The notes beneath the pieces were generated by a model, which saw nothing but the letters and a program-made list of their open reading frames with translations, was not told where the DNA came from and did no database searches. The translations under genes were made by a program, and so were the position numbers. From an uncultured Pseudomonadota bacterium (lineage in GTDB: Bacteria > Myxococcota_A > UBA796 > SXON01), in NCBI GenBank assembly GCA_903844155.1, contig CAIMSU010000289.1, positions 1 to 64,000 on the forward strand: a stretch of DNA of 64,000 nt. Direction: 5' to 3'. The first letter of the stretch is position 1, and every line of letters begins with the position of its first letter. Shown here in pieces: positions 15,103 to 24,996 of the stretch.

Positions 15103-17817
15103 TCATGCCTTCCACCCGCGTGCCAGCCATTTCCGGCGTTCCAACTGATTCAGCACAGTCGAGCAGGATTCCCACGCTACGCGCTCGACCTTCTCGTGGC
15201 ATCGCACCTGGAAGGGGTGAACGGCGGGCACAGAGTCGATCGTCTGCTTGGCCTTCGCGATGTCCCCGAGGGCGACGTTGACCCAGGCGTCTTCGAGCAC
15301 GTCGGGGAGCTGACCGAACATCGACGAGATGTCCTGGAGCCGCTGCGAGAGGAGCTGGTGGACGCGATCCTCGACGGACTCCTTGTAGCGGAGGTTGTAA
15401 ATGAGCACGGTGTCGCGGAGCTGGCCGATCCGCTGGATACGGCCCTTCCTCTGCTCCAGCCGGGTCGGGTTCCAGGGCAAGTCGAGGTTGATCAACGTCC
15501 CGAGGCGTTGGAGGTTGAGGCCCTCGCTCGCGGCGTCGGTCCCGAGGACGAGCCTGATTGTTCCGGCCTTCACCCTCGCCTTGATCGTCTCTCGTGGCGT
15601 GGCCTGGAAGACTCCGCCGGTCAGAACTCCCGAACGTGCGCCACCCGCGTAGTAGGCAATCGGCTCCAGAGGCAGCTCGGCGGTGAGCTGCTCGCCGAGC
15701 GACTGGATCGAGTCGAAATACTGGGAGAACACGATGCAGCCCAGGTCGAGCCAGTGCTCTTCAAGGAGCAGCTTCCGCACCATCAGGTACTTCGGATCGC
15801 CGCTTTGGTCCGCGTTCAGCAAATCGACAAAGAGCTGTAGTTCATCGCGTTCTTTCCCGGTGAGGGCGCGGCCCTGGCCAGCGGCCTTGGCCTCGGACGT
15901 CGCCTCCTCGGCGAGGTCGTCTTCCTCCCCGCCGTCCTCGATCGCCTCCCACTCGTGGAGCATCCGAAGCGCAGTGCTTCGCCCGGCCTCGATGGAGCTC
16001 CCGAGGCGGCGGAGCAGGAGGGTCTTCAGGAACCCTGCGGCCTTCACGCGTCCGCCCAGGAGCTTGCAGAAGCTCTCGGCCTGTCGGTACGCATCTTCGA
16101 GGTACGGCGGCAGGGGGATCGCGTCCTCGTCACGCTCGCCGCGAAGGTCCACCGACACCGGCTTCAGGTACGGGTCGCCGGTCTCAGGGTCGATGGTGTT
16201 TTCGAGGTAGTCCCGGCTGCGTCGGATGATGTGCCGGATCACCGGGTTCAGCTCGACGCCGAAGGTGCGCGCCAGCCTCCCGACGCGGCTCCAGTCGGCA
16301 CCGTTGAACACCTCGTCGACCATCTGGTTCGGAACGATCACGTCGTCGCCGATGCCGAGCCGGCCGCGGAGCACCCTGATGTCCTGGTGCTCCTCTTTGG
16401 CCGGGAGGGGGTTCCGGATCCACTGCCAAGCGTCCTTCGGGTCGGCCGGTAGCGGCTCCTTCCCCATGATCACCGGGAGAGCGCGACCGGCGTTCTGCCA
16501 TTGGCTCCACCTGTTTCCAAGCACCCCGACGCGCCCGCGCGCGAGGAGATCGAGGAGGTCGTGAGCCTCGACCGGGTTCATCTGCACCGGCGTCGCAGTA
16601 GCGAGGAGAAGGCTGTGGGTCTGGACCGCAAGCTCTTGCAGGAACGCCATCAGGTTGTTCGGCGTGGCCTTCTCGTCCTCGGCACCTTGCCCGAGGTTGC
16701 GGCGACGGGCACGGTGGGCCTCATCGACGACGACGCAGGCGTAGTTCTGCTTCTTCAGGAACTCGGCCGAGGGGGACTTCGCCGAGATCAGCCCGTAGGA
16801 CACGATGCCGATCCGCCGGGGACAGGCCGCGAGCCCGGCCGGGCCGACCGCCGCGTGCTCGATGCCGTTCTCGTCCACCCACTGCCGCCCGTTCCACACC
16901 GCGCTCGGCACGTCGAGCATGTCCGTAAGCTCGCCTTGCCACTGCCAGATCAGCGTCTTCGGAGCGAGGACGAGGACCGGCTTGTCCGTGTGCAGCGCCA
17001 TGAGCTGCGCCGCCATGCCGAGCTGGATGGTCTTGCCCAGACCAACCTGATCCGCGAGCACGAACCGCGCGCCCTCCGCGGTCAAGTGCGCCTCGAACGC
17101 GCGCTTCACAAAATACTTCTGGTGCTCCCAGAGCCCGACCTCCTTCCGGTAGACCGGGGCCTCGACAATGGCTGCGGCCGGGTCGGCATCGGTGCGCCAG
17201 CTCGCCACGTCGGGGATGACCGACCGCTGGGCGATGCGGCCGATGTCCTCGACGACGAAGTCCGCGAGGTCGCACGCGTCGCCGTGGTTCCAGAGCGCGT
17301 CGAACTCCTCCTGCACCCACGTCGCCGCTTCGGGGGATTCGTCCTCCCAGATCAGCTCGTAATGGAGCTGCCAGCCCTCCCGCGTCTCGTTCGCGCTCCC
17401 GAGAAACGTCGTCTGTCGTCCGTCGGCCATCGTGATCACGCCGGCCTTGCCGTGAAGGAGCCCGAACCGCTCGTGGGGCAGGACGCGGACGCGCAGCTTC
17501 CCGCTCCGCAGGAACCCGTACAGGCGCGTGAACCGAAGCTGCGCGGGAACACCGAATTTCTCCGGCTCCGAGCCGCACCACTCCTGGCGCATCGCAACCT
17601 GGGCGGCCTTCGCCGTCGCGACATCGTGGGGGTTGAGGTGCGAGTTGCACACCACCCGGATCTGCCCCGCCACCGACTCCAGCGCCTCCCCGGCCATTTC
17701 CAGCACGGAAGAGCTGAAGTAGCCGGCGACTCGATCGTACCGCTGCGCCCCGGCGAGCCGGGAGGTCAGGAAGGAGGCATCGAGCGGCGAGCGCCGCGAG
17801 GAGAAGCGGTTGATCAC
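15103..17817 (-). CDS. PLD-SNF2 helicase of an anti-phage cassette
   Basis: 904 residues from a GTG four bases after the methylase stop. The N-terminus is a phospholipase-D-like domain with one half-site: H122 and K124 in LHGKAG, then GSAN (about 140). Superfamily 2 helicase motifs follow: ADQVGLGKT (about 255-263), VVVDEAH (about 362-368), LLATATP, and a C-terminal GRIQRIGQ. The protein should translocate on double-stranded DNA and may cut or remodel it. This PLD plus SNF2 layout recurs next to DUF1156 methylases in defence islands. Confidence 0.85.
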   Translation of the reverse strand: MINRFSSRRSPLDASFLTSRLAGAQRYDRVAGYFSSSVLEMAGEALESVAGQIRVVCNSHLNPHDVATAKAAQVAMRQEWCGSEPEKFGVPAQLRFTRLYGFLRSGKLRVRVLPHERFGLLHGKAGVITMADGRQTTFLGSANETREGWQLHYELIWEDESPEAATWVQEEFDALWNHGDACDLADFVVEDIGRIAQRSVIPDVASWRTDADPAAAIVEAPVYRKEVGLWEHQKYFVKRAFEAHLTAEGARFVLADQVGLGKTIQLGMAAQLMALHTDKPVLVLAPKTLIWQWQGELTDMLDVPSAVWNGRQWVDENGIEHAAVGPAGLAACPRRIGIVSYGLISAKSPSAEFLKKQNYACVVVDEAHRARRRNLGQGAEDEKATPNNLMAFLQELAVQTHSLLLATATPVQMNPVEAHDLLDLLARGRVGVLGNRWSQWQNAGRALPVIMGKEPLPADPKDAWQWIRNPLPAKEEHQDIRVLRGRLGIGDDVIVPNQMVDEVFNGADWSRVGRLARTFGVELNPVIRHIIRRSRDYLENTIDPETGDPYLKPVSVDLRGERDEDAIPLPPYLEDAYRQAESFCKLLGGRVKAAGFLKTLLLRRLGSSIEAGRSTALRMLHEWEAIEDGGEEDDLAEEATSEAKAAGQGRALTGKERDELQLFVDLLNADQSGDPKYLMVRKLLLEEHWLDLGCIVFSQYFDSIQSLGEQLTAELPLEPIAYYAGGARSGVLTGGVFQATPRETIKARVKAGTIRLVLGTDAASEGLNLQRLGTLINLDLPWNPTRLEQRKGRIQRIGQLRDTVLIYNLRYKESVEDRVHQLLSQRLQDISSMFGQLPDVLEDAWVNVALGDIAKAKQTIDSVPAVHPFQVRCHEKVERVAWESCSTVLNQLERRKWLARGWKA

Positions 17818-17820
17818 CCG

Positions 17821-20739
17821 CTACACCGAGTCGTTGCGGAGGGCGCCGGCGAGGAGGCGGGCACCCTCAGCGTCGGCCGTCCAATGGGGCAGCGTCATCC
17901 CGAGCCTCGAAAGGTAGTCAAGAATCCCGATGACGAGCATGCGCTTCGGCCAGTAGTCGGCCAACCCTTCGCGCAGGTAGCCCTTGCCGACTTGAGCGTC
18001 CGCTGCGCGCACCGTCTCACGCACGGCGAACAAGAGGGCGCGCATCGTGGACGCCCCGAAGCCGGCGTTGCCCAGATCGCGCGAGCCGAACTCGGACGCC
18101 GTCCTGATGCGCGTCTGGTTTACCTTGTTCGTTTCGATCAGCCCTTTGTAGTCCTTGACGCGGAATCCTCGGGCAAGCTCAGTGTACACGCCCGAGCGGT
18201 GCTCTCCGTGGGTTTCAACCTCCACGGCCTTGAGATAGAGGCGCTCCTCTGGGCCGAGTTGCTTCCAGTGGTCACCCCCAAAGCCCCTCGGAATCAGAAA
18301 GTCGCACGCGGTGCGCACGGCGTCCGCGATCAGCTCCTCGACCGGGTTCCTTTCCCCGGCCTGCCGGACGCGCGTGAGCTGGTCATGCACGTCGATGTCC
18401 TCGATGCCCTTGAACCGCGTGAGCACTCGAAGCGCAGCGGCGTAGGCGGCGAGCTGGTAGTCGGCGTCCCCGAAGCTGGGATCGTCTTTGTCGTCCAGCG
18501 ACAACATCGACGCAAGTTGGGAGCGAACCTCGTCCTCGACTTGCGGGTGAATCTCGTCGAGGAACGCCGTCTCTGCGGAGGTTTGCTTTCGTAGAACAAG
18601 GAGAACGGTCCCCTGAACGTAGTTGCCGTCCTTCAACGCGCTCGTCGTCTCCGTCGCGATGCACCACGCGGCGGACACGGCCAAGCCCGCTGCCCAGAGG
18701 ATCACTGCGAGATCGGCCCATACTCCAGCGTCCTGGTGGGTGAACATCACCACCTGTCGTCCATTGTCCGGCATCTTAGCCGTCAAATTGCGGTAGGTTT
18801 CGACCATTGCCCGCCGGAAGGTCGCCGGATCTCCGGTGACCGCAAGCGCCCGGCGGGAGTCGGAGTACCAGCCAGGAAAGGAGTCACGAATATGTACGGC
18901 GTACCAAGCCAGGAAATACTCGGTGAGTTCGTGATACATGATGGCGTCGGCATACGGCGGGTCCGTGATCCAGTAGTCGCACTCTTGGTCAATCTTGCGT
19001 GCGTCGCTCGGCACAATCGTCGATGTTCCCGCGATGTCCACTGGCGTCACACCGAACCTGACCGCATCTTCGAGCGCGTCAAGGCCGCGGGCGGCGTAGT
19101 TGTACATCGTGTTCAACGCCTGATTGCTGAACGTGCCTTCGGACTTGTCACCCACGGTGCGCAAGTGCCAACGGCAAAGACGGGAATTGTGGTCGGCGCA
19201 CCTGCCGAGCGCGAGCGCACCAACCATGCGTCCAAGTGGGTCCGAGCTGCCAAAGATCCGTGCGGTGGCCTCGGACATCAACCCCAGCATCAGGAGCTGC
19301 CGAGGCGTGTACAGGTGGTGCCACCACGTCCATCCTCGGGTCCGGATCGGCTCGTCGGTTTTCGCGCCCGGGGTGATCAGCTGGTTCGGGATGAACCCGG
19401 CCCGCTGCCAACGCTCGAACCGCTCGGCGAGCAGCGTCCGCACCTTCGCCTCGCGGGCCAGATCCTCCGGGCCCACGGAGCAGTAGTGCCTCTCCATCTG
19501 CGGCTTGTCGTCTTCATCGACCCAACGCTCCACCCAACGGATGCAGTACAGGCGCTCGTAGAATGGCTCCCCCGGTCGGCCTTCGATGTCCTCTCGCTCC
19601 CACCGTCGCAGCCCGTTTGCGAATCCCCCTTCACCGCGGCGATCGCCGCGGACCATCGACATTGGGGACTCGACAGCGCAGTGCGGGCAGACGAGCCGGG
19701 CGTCACGAACGCTTCCTTCACGATGGCGCTCGTACTCGTCGGGCGCGAGATCGGACTGAATCTCGATGCCGAATCTACGCGTCGCGTTGTCGGGGCGGAG
19801 GATTGCGGCTGCGCGATACTTGTCGCTGACGCACCAAGTCCCTGAGAGCGGAACGATCCAGGCGCATTCTGGACACGCGACCTCGACGCAGTACAGGAAT
19901 GCGTCGGCCCGCCACGCCGCCTCGTTCGTCTCAATCGCCCAGTCCGTGAACTGCCCGCTTACATCGGCCCATAGCCGTTCCTGCGCGGCCTCGATGCGCG
20001 GCCCCGCGTCGGCGCCTGCGCCCGCGACGTGGAGCGCGGCCCAGCTCATGAGAGTCGCCATCGGATTCAGGTCAGAACCCAGTGCGGAACACCCGATTCG
20101 AGCGGCCTCGAAGGGCACACTCCCGCCTCCGCAGAAGGCATCGCCGACCCGCGGCCTGCGCCCGAACCGCTGGTGGCCCAACTCGTCTACGAGCGCCGGG
20201 ATCGATGTGACCGAGGTGCCGAGGTGTCGGTTGATGCGTGCCCACGCAGCCGCGCTGGGACCAGGGACGTGCTCCGGGCGGCCACTGTACCCGAGGCGTT
20301 CGTCGTAGGTCATGCGCGAAAAGACGAGCTTCTGGAGTAGGTCGCGGTCCGCGCGCGTGGCACCCCGTTTCAGCTTCGGCTTCTCGTTCGGCTCCACGGC
20401 TTGAAACGATTTCGCTCTCTCCGCGGGGTGGAGCAGTCGGTACACTTCGGCGAGCGGAATCGGCTTCGAGCGGCGAAGTTCGAGCCCCTCATCGTCCATC
20501 GTCATCAGGGCCTGGAACACCGCGCGATCGGACGCAGGATCCGATGTAGAAGGCAGCAGGAGGCCGAGGACGGTCGCCCGTACCAAGACCAGCGGTTTGC
20601 GGCCCCACCACTTCCCAAGCCCGGTCAGCGTCTGCCCGTTCTTTGCGTCCCGCTCGCCGTAGCTCTCCTTCGAGAGCTTGGAGACGGGAAACTGGGTCTC
20701 GATAAAGCTCGGCGCATTCTTCCAGTCGATAGCGGCCAT
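17821..20739 (-). CDS. DUF1156 adenine-specific DNA methylase, anti-phage associated
   Basis: 972 residues. The N-terminal WWGRKP (about 44-49) is the DUF1156 signature. An SAM-binding FCGGGS (about 202-207) and a catalytic DPPY (593-596) mark an N6-adenine methylase with the motifs split by a large insertion that carries CPEC (289-292) and CPHC (351-354), likely a zinc site for DNA recognition. Neighbours (DUF499, DUF3780, PLD-helicase) are the known partners of this family. Methylation probably protects self DNA. The gene starts 18 bases after the DUF3780 stop, same operon. Confidence 0.88.
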   Translation of the reverse strand: MAAIDWKNAPSFIETQFPVSKLSKESYGERDAKNGQTLTGLGKWWGRKPLVLVRATVLGLLLPSTSDPASDRAVFQALMTMDDEGLELRRSKPIPLAEVYRLLHPAERAKSFQAVEPNEKPKLKRGATRADRDLLQKLVFSRMTYDERLGYSGRPEHVPGPSAAAWARINRHLGTSVTSIPALVDELGHQRFGRRPRVGDAFCGGGSVPFEAARIGCSALGSDLNPMATLMSWAALHVAGAGADAGPRIEAAQERLWADVSGQFTDWAIETNEAAWRADAFLYCVEVACPECAWIVPLSGTWCVSDKYRAAAILRPDNATRRFGIEIQSDLAPDEYERHREGSVRDARLVCPHCAVESPMSMVRGDRRGEGGFANGLRRWEREDIEGRPGEPFYERLYCIRWVERWVDEDDKPQMERHYCSVGPEDLAREAKVRTLLAERFERWQRAGFIPNQLITPGAKTDEPIRTRGWTWWHHLYTPRQLLMLGLMSEATARIFGSSDPLGRMVGALALGRCADHNSRLCRWHLRTVGDKSEGTFSNQALNTMYNYAARGLDALEDAVRFGVTPVDIAGTSTIVPSDARKIDQECDYWITDPPYADAIMYHELTEYFLAWYAVHIRDSFPGWYSDSRRALAVTGDPATFRRAMVETYRNLTAKMPDNGRQVVMFTHQDAGVWADLAVILWAAGLAVSAAWCIATETTSALKDGNYVQGTVLLVLRKQTSAETAFLDEIHPQVEDEVRSQLASMLSLDDKDDPSFGDADYQLAAYAAALRVLTRFKGIEDIDVHDQLTRVRQAGERNPVEELIADAVRTACDFLIPRGFGGDHWKQLGPEERLYLKAVEVETHGEHRSGVYTELARGFRVKDYKGLIETNKVNQTRIRTASEFGSRDLGNAGFGASTMRALLFAVRETVRAADAQVGKGYLREGLADYWPKRMLVIGILDYLSRLGMTLPHWTADAEGARLLAGALRNDSV

Positions 20740-20757
20740 GTACGGACTTCCGGGAGG

Positions 20758-21396
20758 TCAGGTCGCGGCGCGGCGCTTGGGCCGGGTCGCGGGGGGCGTT
20801 TCAGCCTCGTTGGGCTCGGAGAAGAGCGCCAGGTGTCGAGGCTGGGGGAGGAGGGAGGGGTCGGAGACAGGGTTGTCGGTGAGAGCGTACCGCACCGCGA
20901 CGCGCCATCCACGGCCGCGCCCCTGGATGGCGTGGCCGGTGGCGGCACTGGTCATCGTGTAGAGCCACCACCGCTCTTCGGGGGCCAGGCCGAGCCAGTT
21001 CTGGATGGCGACCGGGATGCGGCCGGGATCGGCATCCTCGATCGCCCAGGCAAGGAGCACCAGCTCCTTGCCGAACGACCGGGACAGCGGCACCTTGCCC
21101 ACCTTCCACTGGCCCGCCTTGCCCCCGACCTTCCGCAGCCGGGCGTTGAACTCCTGCCGGACGGCCTCCGCGATCGCGTCCCAGCGGTGCCGGTCGAGAG
21201 AGGCACGGATGATGTGGTCGCCGCTCATGGCGTAGGTGAGCTGATCGTCCTCTACCGACCCCGACCACGACAGGTGCTCGGTGATCGTCACCTCAGCGCG
21301 GTTGCCGTTCGGCACCCACAACAAGAAGTGTTGCTCGGACTCCTCGGGGGAGAAGCCGAAGCCGAGGGTGGCAGCCCGCGCGCTCACTGCTCCCAT
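20758..21396 (-). CDS. DUF3780 protein of the anti-phage cassette
   Basis: 212 residues, with the pattern FGFSPEESEQHFLLWVP...VPLSRSFGKELVLLAWAIED...WWLYTMT, matching the DUF3780 family that accompanies DUF499 and DUF1156 proteins. Biochemical role unknown; always found with the ATPase and methylase, so probably an adaptor. Two starts are possible: ATG at 21396 (13-base overlap with the DUF499 gene) or GTG at 21387 overlapping its stop (GTGA). Confidence 0.8.
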   Translation of the reverse strand: MGAVSARAATLGFGFSPEESEQHFLLWVPNGNRAEVTITEHLSWSGSVEDDQLTYAMSGDHIIRASLDRHRWDAIAEAVRQEFNARLRKVGGKAGQWKVGKVPLSRSFGKELVLLAWAIEDADPGRIPVAIQNWLGLAPEERWWLYTMTSAATGHAIQGRGRGWRVAVRYALTDNPVSDPSLLPQPRHLALFSEPNEAETPPATRPKRRAAT

Positions 21397-24300
21397 TCTC
21401 CGGATTTCAGCGTGGTCTTCGCTTCAGCGATCCAGTCCAGGAGAAGTTGGCCCGTGGGGAAGAGCAGCTTGCCGGCGCTCACGTCGATGGAGATCGCGTC
21501 GCCCTCGACGACCGGGCGCACGTTCTCGATGGCGCTCTCGATGACCTCCGCCGTGACGTGCAGGCGCTCGCCGAGGTTCAGCTCGGCCCAGGCGTCGCTC
21601 GTGTTCTCCCGCGTGAGGTAGACCTGGACGAGGACGAGCCGGGCCTGGTGCTTCTTGACGCGGGCGAGGAAGTCGTATGTGTCTTTCGTCCCTTTCGGGG
21701 AGTGACCGCGCTTCCAGGTGACCGGACGGGCAGGATCGAGCTTGGGGCCGGTCCCGCCGTCGCGGGGCACGTCGAACCGCAGGGTCGGCGAGTAGACGCC
21801 CGCCTTCTCCGCGACCGCCAGGACGAGGGCGGGCCGCTCGACCGCGAACGGGTCGGTGTACACGCCGCCTGCGTGGCGGGGCTCGCTCCCGTCGGTCGTG
21901 TAGCGCACCGTCGCGGTGGGTGCGGAGAGCAGCCGGACGCGCGTACCACCGGCGTCCTCGAACACACCCGCCCTGAGGACGGCCGGCTTGGTCCACTCGA
22001 CGGCCTCGCCGGTAGCGTGCTTCCCCGAGGAGTCCACGCAGAGGAAGGAGATCTTCACCTCAGTGGTGTCGTAGGGGACGGTGTGGTCGATCTTCGTTGA
22101 GGCCGCCGTCGCCTTGGCGCCGATCTCGGCGTAGACGGTGTCGCCGTTCACGGGGGTCAGGCGCAGGGTGACCACCCCGGTCTCCGGGTTGCGCTCCCCG
22201 TCCTTGATTCGCAGTTCGGTGCAAGGCGGGGGGAAAGGCCCCTTGTCCACGTAGTTACCGTTCTCGCGCCACTGCTGCTTCCCGACGAGGTCGTCCTTCA
22301 ACTTTTCGAGGGCGTCGGCGCGATGCCACTGCCACTTCGGCGTGGTGGCGGCCCGGCGCTTGATCTCGGCCCACTGCATCTCCCGCTGGGTGAAGATCCG
22401 CTGCTCCACCTTCTTCTTGAAGGTCTCGCCCGAGACCTCCTCGGTGAATTTCTGCTTCTGGGTCAGCGCAGCTCGCACCTGTTGCTCGCCCTTGTAGACG
22501 TTGTCCTTGAACTCCATCGTGAAGTCCGCGATCCGGAGTCCGGTGTCGCTCGGGAACCAGAGCTGGGTGAACGTCTCGCGGGCGGCCGACAGGAGCCGCA
22601 CCTGGATGCGGTCTTGCAGCTTCAGCGCTTCCTGCCGCTGGGGATCCTTGTCCGGCACCTTGTCCGCGTCCATCTCGCCGATGATCGTCTCGATGGCGCG
22701 TGACTCGGCGGCAACGGTGAGCAGCGATTGGAGCGTCTCTTTCGAGCCCGTCAGAAAGCCGACCCGGTTCTTGAACTCGAGCTGGTCGTAGTAGGTCCGA
22801 AGGTCGGGATGGATGTCCGCCCCGACTTGCGGTGCCGCGTGCGGCTCGTAGATGACGAGGGCCACGCGATCAGCGCCGACCTGGATCTCGTCGATGGCGG
22901 GCAGGACGTAGAGGTGCTGGTAGCAATCCTTCAAGGCGGGGGCGAACATCTCTTCGAGGCGCTTGCGCAGCTCGCGGCGCATCAACTCGGGGTTGCACGC
23001 CCTCGCGAGCGTCTGGAGCTTCGCGACGACGTTCTGCGTGTTCTTGAAGAAGAGCCGACCGTCGCGGCCCTGGTGGAGGTACCACGCCGCAGAGCCGAGC
23101 TGCGAGAGTACCTCGTGGCGGAGTCGCCCGACGTCGCGCCCCGGCGCGCACATGTAGTGGATGACCTCGGACTCCGTGAGCCCCAACGTCGCGTTCGACA
23201 CATTCGAGAGGGAGGAGACCAGGAGCAGCTTGCACACGTCGCTGGCGTCCGTGCCGCCGCGGTTGAAGTCCATCAACTCCGCCACCGCCTGCCCGTTGGC
23301 GGCAATGTCGTGCGGGATCGAGTTCGTAAGCGAGTTGTTGATGAGGTCGATCTGGCCGGTCGTCTCCTGGTTGTTCAGGTCGAGGTCGAAGGGTGCGACG
23401 AGGTAGCGCCCCTTCGCCCAGCCCGTGTCCGGGTCGTACATGCGGGACAGCATCACTCTCATCAGCCGCAGGATGCCGCGGGTCTGCTGAAAGCCTGGGT
23501 TCTCCTTGAAGCGCGCGTAGAGGTCGCGGATCGCTGGATGGAACGGGTAGGACTGCTTGACCGCCGCCGCGAATTGTTCAGGGGAGGCGCTGGTGATCTC
23601 CATCTGGCGCGCCTCGCGCACCGCTGCCGCGAATCCCTGGGCCACCTCATCGATCTCCGCCTCGGATGGGAGCGATCCGAAGAGTCGCTTGCGCAGGATG
23701 TTGTAGAGGTCGTCGTTGTTGGCCTGGACGGGGGAGAGCTGCAACGCGCTCCGGGTGGTCTCGTCCTGGAGGTCTTTGAGCAGCTTCTGGATCTGCTCGC
23801 TGCCTTCCTCATAGTTGGCCCGAAGGTCCGTGATGACGACGCAGACGTTTGACAGCTCCTCCTTGCCGACGGCGACGAAAAGGTTGGCGAGTGCCGTCAC
23901 CGTCAAGACAGCCAGGTTCGTGTCCCCGATCGTGCGACCCTTCGCCCCCACGAGGTAGGGCGGCAGCTCGTCGATGAGGATGAGCTTTGGTTCGCCTTTC
24001 AGGAGGTTGATCCAAGCCCCTTGTCCCGGCGGCTGCAAGGGCGTGTAGAGATCCTTGAACAGCTCCTTCTTGCCGAGCTGATCGGCGAGCGACCCCCAAA
24101 AGCCAAGCGGCGCGTCGCTCTCCCTACCCGAGAAGCCGAGCACCTTCACCTTCCCGAGCCCAGTTGCGGTGTAGGCGTCGCCGATCACGGCCTTGCGCAG
24201 CTCCGGGTGCTTCGCGAGCAGGCCCAGCGCGATCAGGTTGTGCGTCTTGCCGCCGCCCATCGCCTGAGTGAGGGTGAACACGCCGTGCGGCGAGTCCCCG

Positions 24301-24488
24301 GAGAACCGGCGGAATGCCTCTCGCAACAGGGTTTTCATCCCGTCCGTGGCGAAGTTCTCGCCAAAGAACTCGTCCGCATTGATGCGCTCGCCGGGGGCCA
24401 GCAGGTCCGTCAAATCGAGGACCGTGTCTCTCTTCGCGGCGTCGAACACGCTCGCGCGGGGCTTACAAGCATCAAGGAGCGACTTCAT
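21384..24488 (-). CDS. DUF499 AAA-type ATPase of the anti-phage cassette
   Basis: 1034 residues. AMGGGKTHNL (Walker A, about 76-85) and KLILIDELPPYL (Walker B, about 168-179) in the arrangement of DUF499 ATPases. The large remainder is helical, with a beta-rich part near the C-terminus (FEDAGGTRVRLLSAPTATVR) and a final DUF499-type domain. These ATPases are thought to sense or process foreign DNA. First gene of the leftward six-gene operon; 118 bases separate it from the divergent HhH gene, so a shared control region is likely there. Confidence 0.85.
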   Translation of the reverse strand: MKSLLDACKPRASVFDAAKRDTVLDLTDLLAPGERINADEFFGENFATDGMKTLLREAFRRFSGDSPHGVFTLTQAMGGGKTHNLIALGLLAKHPELRKAVIGDAYTATGLGKVKVLGFSGRESDAPLGFWGSLADQLGKKELFKDLYTPLQPPGQGAWINLLKGEPKLILIDELPPYLVGAKGRTIGDTNLAVLTVTALANLFVAVGKEELSNVCVVITDLRANYEEGSEQIQKLLKDLQDETTRSALQLSPVQANNDDLYNILRKRLFGSLPSEAEIDEVAQGFAAAVREARQMEITSASPEQFAAAVKQSYPFHPAIRDLYARFKENPGFQQTRGILRLMRVMLSRMYDPDTGWAKGRYLVAPFDLDLNNQETTGQIDLINNSLTNSIPHDIAANGQAVAELMDFNRGGTDASDVCKLLLVSSLSNVSNATLGLTESEVIHYMCAPGRDVGRLRHEVLSQLGSAAWYLHQGRDGRLFFKNTQNVVAKLQTLARACNPELMRRELRKRLEEMFAPALKDCYQHLYVLPAIDEIQVGADRVALVIYEPHAAPQVGADIHPDLRTYYDQLEFKNRVGFLTGSKETLQSLLTVAAESRAIETIIGEMDADKVPDKDPQRQEALKLQDRIQVRLLSAARETFTQLWFPSDTGLRIADFTMEFKDNVYKGEQQVRAALTQKQKFTEEVSGETFKKKVEQRIFTQREMQWAEIKRRAATTPKWQWHRADALEKLKDDLVGKQQWRENGNYVDKGPFPPPCTELRIKDGERNPETGVVTLRLTPVNGDTVYAEIGAKATAASTKIDHTVPYDTTEVKISFLCVDSSGKHATGEAVEWTKPAVLRAGVFEDAGGTRVRLLSAPTATVRYTTDGSEPRHAGGVYTDPFAVERPALVLAVAEKAGVYSPTLRFDVPRDGGTGPKLDPARPVTWKRGHSPKGTKDTYDFLARVKKHQARLVLVQVYLTRENTSDAWAELNLGERLHVTAEVIESAIENVRPVVEGDAISIDVSAGKLLFPTGQLLLDWIAEAKTTLKSGEWEQ

Positions 24489-24606
24489 CAGCAGGGCATC
24501 CCGGGGAAGGCCCTCATGTAGCCGGGTGATCGCGAAGGTGCCGGGATCCCGGCGAAGTCCAGGACGGCGCGCGGCGCATGGCGCGCGTGCTGGCTACGTT
24601 GACCAG

Positions 24607-24996
24607 ATGTCCACCGATCCGGCGTCTCCGACCGCCTCCCTCGTCTCCGCCCTCCTCGCGGTCAACTTCTACCCGGTGGACCGCGCGTACGGCCTCATGC
24701 CCGCGTTCGCGGAGCGTGGCCTGCTGGACCCACAGCGGGTGGCCGCCATGCCGCAGCCGGAGCTGATCGAGGCGATGAGGGCCGCAGGGTACGAGCGGGG
24801 CGGGTTCCTCCCAATCCTCTCCTTCCGCCTCTACAAGCTCATGGAGGCCATCGCGACGGGCAGCTTGGCCGCCCTCCCCGGCCTCGCCGCTGCGGACAAG
24901 AAGGCCGAGTTCGTCGCCGCGTTGGCGGCCGTGGAGGGCTTCGGGCCGACGACGGCTGAGACGGCGTGGGCGCTGTTCAGGGCTGCGGCAGTCTGA
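24607..24996 (+). CDS. Small HhH-type protein, probably a truncated DNA glycosylase relative
   Basis: 129 residues. The helical pattern LVSALLAVNFYPVDRAYGLM and a helix-hairpin-helix near the end (VEGFGPTTAETAWALF) match the endonuclease III/OGG fold, but the chain stops just after the hairpin, before the catalytic Asp position. So it may bind DNA without glycosylase activity. It lies divergent from the DUF499 operon and convergent, with abutting stops, to the next gene. Start chosen at the ATG after an open non-coding frame. Confidence 0.55.
   Translation: MSTDPASPTASLVSALLAVNFYPVDRAYGLMPAFAERGLLDPQRVAAMPQPELIEAMRAAGYERGGFLPILSFRLYKLMEAIATGSLAALPGLAAADKKAEFVAALAAVEGFGPTTAETAWALFRAAAV

Noticed and set aside
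12168-24488. Naming the operon as DISARM, BREX or CBASS
   Set aside because: No DUF1998 protein, PglX/PglZ-type genes, or CD-NTase is visible. Only the individual families (DUF499, DUF3780, DUF1156, PLD-SNF2, QueC-like) can be supported.
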